Below, in pieces: positions 47,985 through 57,177 of a DNA stretch of 64,000 nucleotides. The translations under genes were made by a program, and so were the position numbers. The notes under the pieces were generated by a model. It searched no databases. It was not told the DNA's origin and worked only from the letters and a program-made list of their open reading frames with translations. Source of the DNA: Paramoeba atlantica (lineage: Eukaryota > Discosea). Numbering within the stretch: position 1 is the stretch's first letter; every line of letters begins with the position of its first letter. Location of the stretch: contig CDRNVI010000021.1 of NCBI GenBank assembly GCA_977017575.1, forward strand, positions 558,001 through 622,000, given 5' to 3'.

Positions 47985-48265
47985 TGCGGAACTACAAATC
48001 GGAATACGAATCGCACACAACCATTAAACTTGCCTTTTCCTTGCATTATATTAATACTTTTATTTTGACTCACTTTCGGTCTGTAAGTTCACATGTTGCT
48101 TAGCATGTATTGAGAATTCTGCTAAAAATCGTACACATAGTAGAAATTTCAATATTATCCAAGCAAGTGATTAAGCATCGTATTTTTGCTACTTACACGA
48201 CTCCGCTCTATCTTTTTTCTTTGTACAGGCTGTACTTTTTGTAGTTGGCAACCTTGGATGACGTG

Positions 48266-48517
48266 ATGATAGAAGCTTGTACCGTACGATGTGAATTAAG
48301 GAGTTCTTGTAATCCGCTGTTTAAGGAATTTGAAATTATTGTCCAGGCTCAGAACCAGGACCAAGATATAGCTCATACATTTTCTTGTTTCGTATATTTT
48401 ATTAAGGGAAGTACGAACTTAAAAGTTTTTGGGGGGAAAAAAGTCCTTTTTGACCAAAAGCAAGAACTCAACAGTATTAAAAATAGACCATTCACGCACG
48501 TTGCCGTTCTTTCTTAA
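48266..48517 (+). CDS. Small ORF of unknown function, 83 residues
   Basis: Starts MIEACTVRCELRSSC and ends FTHVAVLS. TTTTTTCTTTGTACAG (48215-48230) is a strong acceptor-like tract upstream; a short ATG-ACG-TGA lies between it and this ATG. The product alternates polar and beta-prone residues without a known motif. It may be real, given the acceptor and strand. Confidence 0.35.
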   Translation: MIEACTVRCELRSSCNPLFKEFEIIVQAQNQDQDIAHTFSCFVYFIKGSTNLKVFGGKKVLFDQKQELNSIKNRPFTHVAVLS

Positions 48518-48798
48518 GGTTTCTACTTGATAAAAAAAATGGCTTGCCTTTTTTCTCATCTCTTCTCGCGTACCAATTTCATACCTTTTGGTTCGCTGGT
48601 GTGTTCACTGGTCCTCTTTTCTCCCAACTCTCTTGTTTCTATACAAATGTTTCTATTTTTTCTTCTGAAAATGTGTTAAAACGCTTATTTGGGTTACCCC
48701 CGAGGCCCCGGCATGCAGACACCCACCCCCTACTCCATATACGCCTCCTGTGGGGCTCCCGAGCGAAATATCTCTTACTGGGGGTCAGCTCAAAAATT
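48518..48798. other. Spacer
   Basis: Pyrimidine-rich DNA followed by a C/G-rich patch (ACCCCCGAGGCCCCGG, near 48698). No gene. Confidence 0.35.
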
Positions 48799-48899
48799 AT
48801 ATTCCTGTACCCTATAGGAATAGAGGATAGGAATTAATGTCGGTGTGGTAGCTGCTTCATTAAAAGGCGGTGGTTGTTGGTAAACGGGGCTTCGCAAAT

Positions 48900-49165
48900 T
48901 GCTTTCCACTAACTACGTCGCGTATGGGTGAAAATGTAACCACCGGGAGTCGAGCCTTCGACCACCACATTGTGAATGGCAGGTCTTACCTACTGGACTA
49001 CCTGGGTTCGAGTCACGGGACCTACGTTTATAAGCACCGTGATTTATGCCCAAATCGAAGATAGGGGGACTGGGCCCCCTTTTCTCGCCCTCCAAGATCC
49101 ACCCAACCCCGGACACCACAAAGAAGGGAGAGGCAGAGGTTGTAAACAACACCCGCAATATTCCT
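48900..49165 (+). repeat. SINE-like repeat family B, copy 2
   Basis: It shares about 140 nt with the reverse complement of 2975-3116. The left part is tRNA-like: on the - strand TAGTCCAGTAGG fits an A box and GGCTCGACTCCC a B box (48930-49010); on the + strand GGGTTCGAGTCAC also resembles a B box. No intact cloverleaf, hence not a tRNA gene. Confidence 0.6.
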
Positions 49166-49286
49166 ATATCCTCTCGTATTCCTACCAGAAATATTAAGTG
49201 TCCCAATGGTGTTTAATACCCCCCTCCTCCACAACTATCCCGGTCTCTACTTGAGATCCATAAATTTCCTCACTTACATTTGAGTG

Positions 49287-49410
49287 TGATGAAACTTTGC
49301 GAAAGCTCGGTGAAACTTCGGTGACACCTCGTGAAACCTCGAAACCTTGATAAAACCCTCTATGAAACCTCGCGAAACTTCGGTGAAACCTCGTAAAACC
49401 TCGCTACCAG
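49287..49410 (+). repeat. Degenerate GAAACCTCG tandem repeat
   Basis: About ten imperfect units of GAAAC-C/T-TCG with spacers of varied length. It reads as a decayed simple array. Confidence 0.6.
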
Positions 49411-49633
49411 CAGCCCCTCATTTCCATTTTTTCATGATGAGTTTTTCATCGTTATGGCAAGAAAAACGCACACACAAGCCAAAAACAGACAAAAACGGGC
49501 ACAAGAGTAAATATCGCGCCGCGAAGCGTCGCGAAAAATAATTTGTCCTTTTTCGCTATTTTTTTATATTCCTATACCTCGTAATATTCCTACCAGGAAT
49601 ATTACAGTAACCCGAACACTGGTTTAAGTCCCT

Positions 49634-49652
49634 TTGTTTTTCATTCCTGTAG
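49634..49652 (+). promoter_or_regulatory. Candidate trans-splice acceptor of CobW gene
   Basis: TTTGTTTTTCATTCCTGTAG lies about 65 nt before the ATG. Motif-based. Confidence 0.45.
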
Positions 49653-49716
49653 CACCGAATTGCATCTTTCTCTCCTCCAACATCCACGTACCCCCCTCCC
49701 CATCTCCCCTGTATAC

Positions 49717-50856
49717 ATGACCGACACTCCTTGTGACACCGAGGACACCGAGATCCCCACGCTCACCCCTGCCGTTGTCCCCGTCACCCTACTCACCGGG
49801 TTCCTTGGCTCCGGGAAGACCACCTTACTCCATCACATCCTCAACGCCCCCCATGGGCTACGCATCGCGGTCGTGTTAAACGAGTTCTCCGGGGCCACCT
49901 CCTTTGAGAGAGGTCTCTCGGTGGCCTCCTCCGAGATGGAGGACGAGGACTGGGTGGAGATGCCCAATGGGTGCCTGTGCTGCACCGCCAAGGACCGTGC
50001 CGTGGAGGCGATTGAGGCTCTCGTGGCGTCCCGTCCAATTGATCATGTCCTCGTCGAGGCCTCCGGGCTGTCGGATCCGGGACCCGTGGCGGGGATGTTT
50101 TGGAAAGACGACGCGATGGGTTCCGGGCTGCGGCTGAATGGGGTTGTCGCCCTCGTGGATCTGTCCAGGGTACGGGACTACCTTCGTGGAAGGCACGCGG
50201 TGGCGGAGGCGGAGCGGCAAATCTTGCTTGCGGATGTGGTGTTGCTTAACAAGACAGATTTAGTGGAAAAGGATGAGGTGGAGGAATGGGTGGCGGAGGT
50301 TTCCGCAATTAACCCTACAGCGCTTGTCAAATGTACAGCATTCGCAAAGCTGTGTGATCTGCGTGAATTGCTCAGCATGAATCGTTTAGCGAAATCCTTT
50401 GGTTTATCAAGCGAACGGAATACTCCGGGCGTATACACGTCTGAGGAAGAATCACTACACAAGCATTCTATTACCCACATTTTCTACACTTTTCCTCATC
50501 CCTTACCCAACAAGAACGCTCTGGATGTATTCGCTAATGCACTGCTGTGGTCAAGGCATCGCGATGAACAACCGAAGTGTCAAGAGCTGGATTCTGAATC
50601 CGACGAGTTACCAGAGGTTATTCGTGCAAAAGGTCTATTTTTTGTTGAATCCTCTGAAAATGAAGGCAAGGAATATATTTTTGAGGCGGTTGGGGAACTA
50701 TACGAATTTCGTGAATCTTTTAATCCTTCCCAAAAGTATAACTTAAATGATGAACTCAATAAGGATCTTAAATCTTCAGTTCTTGTTCTTGGAAGGCATT
50801 TGTCAAATGATTTTGTGAAATCTTGCTTCGATCGTTGCCTAAGACCCATGTCATAG
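49717..50856 (+). CDS. CobW/ZNG1-family GTPase (zinc metallochaperone)
   Basis: 379 residues. Walker A is GFLGSGKTTL (about 29-38). The metal-binding CxCC lies in NGCLCCT (about 86-92), and NKTDLV (about 180-185) gives guanine specificity. A C-terminal CobW domain follows, with THIFYTFPHPLP and the WSRH block. ZNG1 proteins (human CBWD1/ZNG1, about 395) move zinc to methionine aminopeptidase 1 using GTP. The eukaryotic ZNG1 type rather than the bacterial cobalamin type fits best, but metal and client are inferred from the family. The first half is far richer in G+C than the second. The TTG-led 19-residue extension upstream is ignored. Confidence 0.9.
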   Translation: MTDTPCDTEDTEIPTLTPAVVPVTLLTGFLGSGKTTLLHHILNAPHGLRIAVVLNEFSGATSFERGLSVASSEMEDEDWVEMPNGCLCCTAKDRAVEAIEALVASRPIDHVLVEASGLSDPGPVAGMFWKDDAMGSGLRLNGVVALVDLSRVRDYLRGRHAVAEAERQILLADVVLLNKTDLVEKDEVEEWVAEVSAINPTALVKCTAFAKLCDLRELLSMNRLAKSFGLSSERNTPGVYTSEEESLHKHSITHIFYTFPHPLPNKNALDVFANALLWSRHRDEQPKCQELDSESDELPEVIRAKGLFFVESSENEGKEYIFEAVGELYEFRESFNPSQKYNLNDELNKDLKSSVLVLGRHLSNDFVKSCFDRCLRPMS

Positions 50857-50998
50857 CTATTTTTTTCTTTAAGCGGGCTATAAAATCATTTTCAATTTGA
50901 GCTTTTTGTTGTTTATCCGAAGATTTTATATGATATGGTCTGAATTTTTTTGACGGCTAGAAATCATAATATTGGTATGATTTGTTATTAGATAACAA

Positions 50999-51598
50999 AT
51001 GGGTAACTTTTACTCAATTGATTTTATGAGAACCCTGACGAATTTGCAAAATTTTTGCGATTCTTATCTTCCGCCCGGTGCGTATCCACACATCTGTACT
51101 TCCGCATTAGAATCCTTCAAAAATAAAATGACCACTCTAAACAAAACCCTTTTCGGTGACGACATGTCAGACAAGTATAATTCGAAGTCGATCAGAGAAC
51201 TCGACCAAAGCTTTTCTACTGTAAGCAAAGTGGGGGAATTCGATACTTGGCTGAAGAATTTATCAAAAATAGAAATTGGGTGGATAAATAAGAATATTTT
51301 GAGAGGGCCATGGGGAGCATCTTTGATTCAACTTTTAGCAGACGGTTTTGATGAATATCTGCTATGCGGACGGCTTCTTGATCACAATATTGCTCATTCA
51401 GGAGTGAATCTTATTTTTAAGAAGTGCGTTGGGGATATCCCTCCAGCGATGAGCTTCGTAGAGATGAGGACAACTCTTATTTTCGCTGCTTTGCAGCCCG
51501 AAGATGTCATAGAAATAGTTGAACGTGTCACAGGTCGTGCTCGAAATTTATCGAAAAGAAACATTGCATTAGCGAGGCATGTGATAAATATTTCGTAA
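50999..51598 (+). CDS. Unidentified protein, 199 residues
   Basis: Clean frame with a TTTGTTATTAG tract 8 nt before the ATG. It starts MGNFYSID, so Gly2 could be myristoylated, though Phe at position 4 and Tyr at 5 are not the commonest context. The rest is helical with LIQLLADGFDEYLLCGRLLD and LIFAALQPEDVIEIVERVTG. No family recognised. Confidence 0.6.
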   Translation: MGNFYSIDFMRTLTNLQNFCDSYLPPGAYPHICTSALESFKNKMTTLNKTLFGDDMSDKYNSKSIRELDQSFSTVSKVGEFDTWLKNLSKIEIGWINKNILRGPWGASLIQLLADGFDEYLLCGRLLDHNIAHSGVNLIFKKCVGDIPPAMSFVEMRTTLIFAALQPEDVIEIVERVTGRARNLSKRNIALARHVINIS

Positions 51599-51956
51599 TA
51601 AAGCTATTGTATGGTTTACATGAACCTCCACCTGCGTATTCGAAAAAAATGCTTAATGTAGAATGTGGAATAAAATGGAACAAAGGGTACTAATTTTGTT
51701 GACATATCTTTATACATGCCTTTATATGCCTTGTAGTTTTACACAGCTAACTTCTGTCCTTGCAACATTTGGCTACACGCTTGCTATCTACTTCTGTACT
51801 GTGACCCCCCTTTTAATATGCACCCCCCCCTGCCCCCCCTTAATATGCACAAAATTGGGGCTCAAGAAATTTCGTGTTATACATTTTTAATGTTACCGTA
51901 TTTTAGAGCGGGGGTATCACAATTTTGCACCAAAATTGTAATTGATGTTTTACCAG
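51599..51956. other. Spacer with C-capped element E
   Basis: No gene. A small C-capped element (51797-51916) occupies the middle. Confidence 0.4.
51797..51916. mobile_element. MITE-like element E (about 120 bp)
   Basis: TACTGTGACCCCCC on the left and GGGGGTA on the right with TA at the edges. TTAATATGCAC is repeated twice next to the left end, each time after a C run. Confidence 0.5.
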
Positions 51957-52589
51957 TACCGTTACCCCCCTTTACTTCGCCTCCCCCCTTACTTCACCAC
52001 ATTTAGTCACTGGACGTGTGGTGAAGTAAGGGGGGTGTCAGATTTTCCCCCACACTACTTACCACCTCTTTACACAGCCGGAGGGGTGCACTGCAACCGA
52101 CTGTTGCATCGGGGTAAGTGACCGATCGGAGCAGTCCGGAATGGTTTAGATCCGTTGAACCATTTTTAATTCGGAACGGTTTTCTTCCATGTGAGTTTCA
52201 TCATCGCTTTGATCATAAAGTTGCGCCACAGCGCCTTGTAGTTCTAAAATTTAAATTGGTGTTCAATAGGTTATGTTCTGCGACATCATTTAAATTTCAC
52301 GATGTAAGAAATTTTCATGGGAGAAAAACGCATGGGACATCATAGACAAGTTAAAAGAAACGTAAAATATAGAATGCAACATAAGGTATTACAACACTCA
52401 AGAAAAGGAAATTATGCTCAATGTCGATAGCATAGTGTACTTCAATAATTTGAGAATTTCCGAGAGAACTGTAAATTGATCGGACTTTGAATCACTTATT
52501 CACCCCCCTTACTTCACCACCCCCGACTTCACCACAAAGTACGGGTTTTGGACCAAAAAGTGGGGGCTAAGTAAGGGGGGGTAACGGTA
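51957..52589. mobile_element. MITE-like element C (633 bp)
   Basis: Inverted ends TACCGTTACCCCCC, bounded by TA. CTTACTTCACCAC repeats occur near both ends. One pair forms a long perfect hairpin (about 51985-52039, TTACTTCACCACA against TGTGGTGAAGTAA with the flanking C and G runs). The interior has no transposase. It ends about 50 nt before the LRR gene at 52642. Confidence 0.78.
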
Positions 52590-52641
52590 TATTAATCTAG
52601 CATAAAATGGATACTAGACACCAGACACTTGCTGGCTTTTA

Positions 52642-54113
52642 ATGAACATTGTTAAAATAATGTGTAGATTCGTTTCCTGTGCTGAAATACAGCCTTATCG
52701 TGCTCCGCGAAAAGTTTCTTGTGCACTTCTTCCACCTGAATTTCTCCTTGCTCAATTTGTCCCTGACATTGAGGGTACGCACGAAAGTTGGAACTCGGAA
52801 ACCCCTGTTCACGATTGGGTCGGTGTCAAATGTGATGAGGCAGGCCAAGTAAAAGCTATTCAGTGGGAATCACTATATCTTAAAGGTACCCCTCGGTGGT
52901 CTTTTCTTTGTCATACAATAGTGGATTTTTCTGCACCTATAAATGAGTTGAACGGAACTCTTCCTTTTGTGGAGTTTCCTCATGGACTAGTTATCCTAAT
53001 TCTTCTGCGAAACAAATTTTTTGACACTTTCCATGCACGGGATCTTCCACAGTCGATGGAAATACTTAACCTGGGGCATAATGCTTTATACGGTCCCGTC
53101 GAATGGGATAGCTTGCCTAAGACTTTAGAGCGTCTTAAATTAAGATAGATCTTATATAAATAAAGATACAGTTTCTGTACCTTGTTGTTCATCCTTTCTT
53201 TCCCCGGCAACGGGCATACTCTTACTGTATTTTCATGCCCGTTGCCGGCCGGCACTAAGGTCGGAACTGTCCCTCTTGTCGCTGAAGCAGGGGACGCGCT
53301 TTCACCACTTCACCCCTCCCCGACTCACTCCCCTGGAGTGAGTGTGCCTCCCCCTCTCGGCTTTTTTTCGACTTGTCTTTTTCCTCTCCGAGAGGGCCAT
53401 GCGTCACGGTGGCCTCCCTTGAGGACCACTAGACGTGTCCTCCGCCGACGAGACTCGGCTCTCTGCACCTGGCGGTCGCCCAGCTCTCCGTACCTCGGCT
53501 CTGTCGCAGCTCTCTGCACCCGGATTGCCCCCGAAACTATAATATGGGGATTACGCATCCGGCTCTCTGCACCTGCACATGACAACCGAGCTTTCTGCAC
53601 CTGGGACGCCAGCTCTCCGCACCCGCACACCTCCGGCGAGGACGAAACCTCACATGATCCACCCGTCGTATGCGGGATAAGGACATGGTGAGCAAATCTC
53701 TGCACTATAAGTGCATGATAAAACACTTTCTTACCTCGAATCGTCTAGAAGGAGAATTATCCATTGCAGAACTTCCCCGCTCACTGAGTTATCTAGCCGT
53801 TAATCAGAATCTATTTGTAGGTTCTCTGGATCTTAAGGCACTTCCGGACTCTGCGCGCAATGTTTATTTTCACAGCAACGGTTTTTCGGGGGAAATTAAT
53901 CTGGCAAGGCTTCCCGATTCTTTGAATAGCCTTTATTTGGATGAGAACAACCTCACTGGGGTCGTGAACGTGGGGCATTGTCCTTCTACTCTGTCTGCGT
54001 TGGGTTTGCAAGGCAATTGTTTTACAAGACTGGAAGGAAGTGCTCCTAGTTGCAGCATTGGGTTGGAGCCGAATTTTTCAATACCAAAGGGAACAAGAAA
54101 GCAGTACTCTTAA
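52642..54113 (+). CDS. LRR gene interrupted by a 590-nt insertion (paralogue 4)
   Basis: The first part (52642-53145) has the family cap (LLPPEFLLAQFVPDI, DWVGVKCDEAG) and three to four LRRs, ending TLERLKLR. A stop follows at once. The second part (53736-54113) resumes SNRLEGELSIAELPRSL and continues for four repeats to the stop. Joining Arg (AGA, 53143-53145) to Ser (TCG, 53736-53738) gives a perfect L..L.L..N.L.G repeat. The gap of 590 nt is not a multiple of three, so the frame is kept only if it is removed exactly. Either the gap is a non-canonical intron or the gene was disrupted by a clean insertion. The shortened first part would be a 168-residue protein if not joined. Confidence 0.65.
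53146..53735 (+). other. Structured intron-like insertion, copy 2
   Basis: Starts TAGATCTTATA and ends CTTTCTTACC, so neither GT-AG nor AT-AC. AAGATACAG (53163), hairpin 1 (53204-53248, perfect 14-bp stem CCGGCAACGGGCAT), CCGGCCGGCACTAAGGTCGG and hairpin 2 (53269-53295) match copy 1 at 20.1 kb. A longer G+C-rich part follows, holding six copies of a GCTCTCTGCACC motif. No reading frame inside looks like a protein. CTTATA near the 5' end can pair with TATAAG near the 3' end, which would bring the ends together as in euglenozoan non-conventional introns; this is speculative. Confidence 0.6.
53455..53627 (+). repeat. Six GCTCTCTGCACC motifs inside the insertion
   Basis: Units such as CGGCTCTCTGCACCTGG, CAGCTCTCTGCACCCGG and CAGCTCTCCGCACCCGC recur at irregular spacing. 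Copy 1 of the insertion lacks this part. Confidence 0.7.
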
Positions 54114-54849
54114 GCAGTACTCTCCTTTTATACTTAACTTACTTGTATTTACAAAATTTGTAGATTTTATAAGCAGCACTTTACCTAAATATAAGTATTA
54201 AGAATGCGGTAGAGGACGGGTCCAGTAGAGTCCACTGGATGTGCATTTCTTGCTTAATGAGTCCTCACAAAGTTACTATAGTAGTAGTAGGCGAACAACT
54301 GTCGCCTTGGTAATGCGTTACTGAGCAATAATAGAACTATTTTCTATCCCCCAGAATGGCTTGGTGTAAATAAGTCAGTGTCCTCTCTTTCGTTAATACC
54401 AGAGGGGGTGTCGGTGTGTATCACCGAACTCGCACCGAACCTGTGACCCTCAGCCCCTCACCAATATAAAGGGACTGTTAAATCGCTGAACTCGACAAAA
54501 CTTTGAACTATTCTTTTTTCTCGAAACCAATTGGGGGAAAAGGGGTAAATTCCACCCAATTGATAGTTTAGAAAATCGTGTTGCATACACGGTTGTAGTT
54601 GACAAACTGTTGTACAACAATTTTTATTTTTTCGTGTTTCTTTCTTTACATCATCAGCATGGTATACAGTAGAGGGGCTGCAGGTGCGGCTTCAGCGCGG
54701 TTTCGCGTGGTTTTAGGGAGACTCGAAAGCTTTTTCTCGATAGAGGTGGAAAAAAAGTAGAAAGCCCCGTGAAAACGCAAATACTACTGAGTACTATACG
54801 TGAATACGTGAAATTCTGTATTCACTGAATACTAAAATCATTTTTTAGG
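54114..54849. other. Spacer with repeat R3
   Basis: AT-rich, no gene. It contains the first R3 copy (54672-54752). Confidence 0.4.
54672..54752 (+). repeat. Repeat R3, copy 1
   Basis: It contains CGCGGTTTCGCGTGG and GGGAGACTCGAA, shared with 55030-55135; a third copy at 57708 shares the GCGGTTTCGCGCGGTTTC core. Confidence 0.55.
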
Positions 54850-55033
54850 TACTGTCCCCCCCCCGTTTGAGCGCACCTCGTTTTCCGCGAAAAGTGCGCT
54901 TAAACGGGGAGTCTGAATCACTACGTAAAAAAAAATTGCGCCGATTCGCGGCGCCGGGCTCTTTCCTTCAACTCTATGTGCGCTTAAACGGGGGGGGTCT
55001 GACCGGGTGCGCTTAAGGGGAAGGGGGGCTGTA
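54850..55033. mobile_element. MITE-like element D, copy 2 (184 bp, inverted)
   Basis: Same ends, the same repeated GCGCTTAA motifs and a central GGCGCCG palindrome as 25162-25342, but in the opposite orientation. It is inserted next to R3. Confidence 0.8.
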
Positions 55034-55135
55034 CATTACTATCGGGCCAGGCCTCAGGGGGCCGATTGTATACCGCGGTTTCGCGCGGTTTCAGGGAGAC
55101 TCGAAGGAATTTTCTCGATAAAGGTCGGATGATAC
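55030..55135 (+). repeat. Repeat R3, copy 2
   Basis: Opens TACATTACTATCGGGCCAGG and includes CCGCGGTTTCGCGCGGTTTC. The same opening (TACATTACTATAGGACCAG) is at 57708. Confidence 0.6.
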
Positions 55136-55380
55136 ATGTAGCAAGCCGGGAGCGCACGCTGATCCTTTTCTTCAAATACTGGCATGACGGGTCGGAAATG
55201 TTAGTAAGTAGTGGTTTGTTAAAGCATAAGTATTATGTCAGTAGTTTTTAGTGTTAGTAAGTATTAGTTTAATGCTAGTAAGTAGTAGTTTTTCAAAAAA
55301 ATATTTCTACAATAAAAACCTGTTTATCTATTTGCCCCTGTCACACTTAGGGATGAAAATCCCTTACGGGGGTTTTGATA
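55136..55380. repeat. AGTAAGTATTAG short tandem stretch
   Basis: Imperfect TAGTAAGTAGTAG/TTAGTAAGTATTAG units at about 55200-55300. They could mark the end of the neighbouring transposon, since a similar ACTTACTTCTTACTTAAGG lies at 56655-56674. Confidence 0.4.
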
Positions 55381-56412
55381 TCAGGATGTCCTGTTTAAAA
55401 TCCTGATTAAAAAAAGGAAGGAATATGCTTTCTTTCTATTTTTTGACTCCTTGGGGTTGTACGGAACATATTCAATGTTATCTTTGAGATGATCCCTTCT
55501 CGATGAAACGTTCTCTACTACTCCACACCCTTTACTACACCAACACTCCTTGGCACAATCAATCGTGCGAAGAGCCGAGTTTATCGTGGTGTCAAGATCA
55601 TACTGCGGTTCATCCGCTAACAAACCATAAACAACCACCAACACAATTTGGAGCGCATCTTTCAACCACGAAAGATCGTGATCCGTACCCCAGAAAAAGC
55701 GATATTTGTCAAAATGTGAAAAAGAGCGTTCTATACGCGAGCGGATCAAGGAAACTCTCTGATTGACTTTGTGCTCAGCATTGCTAACCTTTTTCTTTCT
55801 TGAGGACTTATACGGAACTAAGCAATGGTCGCAACCAATGTAGCCTAAGTCCGCAAGAAACATTTCATTTTTATGATGATCAAAAAGAAATGTTTTGTGA
55901 TCACCAGTGTTTTTAGAAATGCTTGCATCATGAAGACTTCCCACTACCGGGCCACGAAAGAAAAATGGAGCGCGTGCCAGAGTTAACCAGAATTCTACTT
56001 TGAAACAATGTTTTCGGCGTTTTCCTGAATAAGTAAAATCTTTGCTAGTAAACCATTTATTGTACCATTTATTGTGTGGCTTTCGTGCACAACATGGAAT
56101 TATCGTAATCATGCAGTTTACGTCGCTCAGCCACGGGATACCTTGCTGAAACCTCAAGGCAGGATTCGCAAGAAAGGGGGAGCGACAAAGCTCAGCGACT
56201 CGGTGAAAATCTTCGCGGAGGGTACGGATAGACACAGAAGGGACCTCGGGAGATGTCCACACAGCATGTAGGTCGTGCAACTGCTCCCAAGAACAATTAA
56301 GTGCACACATACACAACGAAGACTGTAATCGGCGGAAGTCTGCAGGTGTCATACTCGTTCCATGTACGCTTTTCAGCTCGTCGAACAGTTGTTCGCGAGT
56401 AATACCATACAT
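55381..56412 (-). CDS. Harbinger/IS5-like transposase (DDE_Tnp_4 type)
   Basis: 343 residues from an ATG at 56412, uninterrupted. The N-terminal third is a helical DNA-binding region. The catalytic part shows GSLHDASI (second-Asp region of the PIF/Harbinger type), MFLADLGYIGCDHCLVPYK (the D.GY block) and RSRIERSFSHFDKYRF (the Glu-containing helix). The expected first Asp motif is unclear; SDVNCMITIIP may be its position. Such enzymes cut and paste with a 3-bp target duplication. Inverted ends were not securely found. It is on the - strand, unlike the host genes. Confidence 0.7.
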   Translation of the reverse strand: MYGITREQLFDELKSVHGTSMTPADFRRLQSSLCMCALNCSWEQLHDLHAVWTSPEVPSVSIRTLREDFHRVAELCRSPFLANPALRFQQGIPWLSDVNCMITIIPCCARKPHNKWYNKWFTSKDFTYSGKRRKHCFKVEFWLTLARAPFFFRGPVVGSLHDASISKNTGDHKTFLFDHHKNEMFLADLGYIGCDHCLVPYKSSRKKKVSNAEHKVNQRVSLIRSRIERSFSHFDKYRFFWGTDHDLSWLKDALQIVLVVVYGLLADEPQYDLDTTINSALRTIDCAKECWCSKGCGVVENVSSRRDHLKDNIEYVPYNPKESKNRKKAYSFLFLIRILNRTS

Positions 56413-56667
56413 GCTTGAATGAAAGTTGAATGAATAAAACGAATAACCATATAAACGTTTTGTGCAAGGTTCTGATTGTGGTCAAAGGAGTATTTAGTTC
56501 AAAAATCGTGGTTAGTCAAGAGAAGTACCTGTTCAAATAAGTTTACAATGGCATGTATAAAATGCCTTTTGCATCACACTTTCAATACGATCTTCGCATG
56601 CTTTCAGCGCCTTACTTTGACAAATCAACTTAACCTTGAATTTGCGACTTTTTTACTTACTTCTTAC
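56413..56667. other. Spacer between transposase and next - strand ORF
   Basis: AT-rich, no feature beyond the AGTAAG-type motifs near its end. Confidence 0.3.
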
Positions 56668-57162
56668 TTAAGGTCTTGGAAAAGAAACTACTCGCTCGGA
56701 GGTTTGTATGTTTTTTATCTGGTAGTACGAGTGCGATGTCGTCTGCGAACGTTTCTGGCTGTAAGAATGATCTTCAGGTGACCGGATGTCAGTTCTCTTC
56801 CGCTGGCGACGCCAGTTTGCGCAAGCACGCAAATTTTTTCTGGATACAGATCGCCAAAGACTTTTCACAAAGTCTCCTCCTTTGCTTGAACTTCGCGGAG
56901 CAAACAACGGGTTCTGTTCAAGGAACGTTCCAAAATCTTGCCCCGCTTCCTCCACAAAGTAGATTGCACGCGAACGAACATCCTGCAAAAGATGTCCGCG
57001 GCGATCAATGATGTGAAGCAGTTCTAGGAGCCTTGCAGTGACTTCGACTCCGCACACCGCGCTCCCTCCGTGTAGAAAATAATCCACAGTTCGCTGCACG
57101 CGATCTAGGATTTCTTCCATTTTTGCGCTGAGCTCCTCTTCGGAAATTGTGAGAGCAGGCAT
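56668..57162 (-). CDS. Unidentified - strand protein, 164 residues
   Basis: ATG-to-stop frame. The first half is a helical domain (ISEEELSAKMEEILDRVQRT, LLELLHIIDRRGHLLQDVRS), the second half basic (RACANWRRQRKRTD). Orientation with the Harbinger-like transposase and basic character suggest the second, DNA-binding-type gene that such elements often carry, but no Myb/SANT repeat is visible. It could equally be a decayed host gene. A repeat of the R2 family lies just before its start. Confidence 0.45.
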   Translation of the reverse strand: MPALTISEEELSAKMEEILDRVQRTVDYFLHGGSAVCGVEVTARLLELLHIIDRRGHLLQDVRSRAIYFVEEAGQDFGTFLEQNPLFAPRSSSKGGDFVKSLWRSVSRKNLRACANWRRQRKRTDIRSPEDHSYSQKRSQTTSHSYYQIKNIQTSERVVSFPRP

Positions 57163-57177
57163 AGTGGCAGAATTATT

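Larger units (their letters stand above)
48799..49606. repeat. Composite repeat block bounded by TATTCCT inverted repeats
   Basis: The left edge TATATTCCTGTA...TAGGAATAGAGG is mirrored on the right by ATACCTCGTAATATTCCTACC near 49575-49606, and the same unit occurs internally at 49157-49198. Between them lie a SINE-like repeat and a degenerate GAAACCTCG tandem array. It may be a non-autonomous transposon with nested insertions. No transposase is seen. Confidence 0.45.

Noticed and set aside
48920-49020. Functional tRNA gene
   Set aside because: No cloverleaf forms with intact stems; the sequence is shared with a dispersed repeat.
51663-51890. 75-codon ORF with hydrophobic start
   Set aside because: It runs into the C-runs of element E, giving Pro/Cys runs; chance frame.
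53182-53726. Protein-coding frames within the insertion (both strands)
   Set aside because: They are long only because the DNA is G+C-rich; composition is dominated by the repeated motif and shows no domain.
53146-53735. Group I intron in the LRR gene
   Set aside because: AAGATACAG recalls the group I S element (AAGATATAGTC), but it lies at the 5' end, no R or P/Q partner is found before it, and the intron would lack the usual U before and G at the end.
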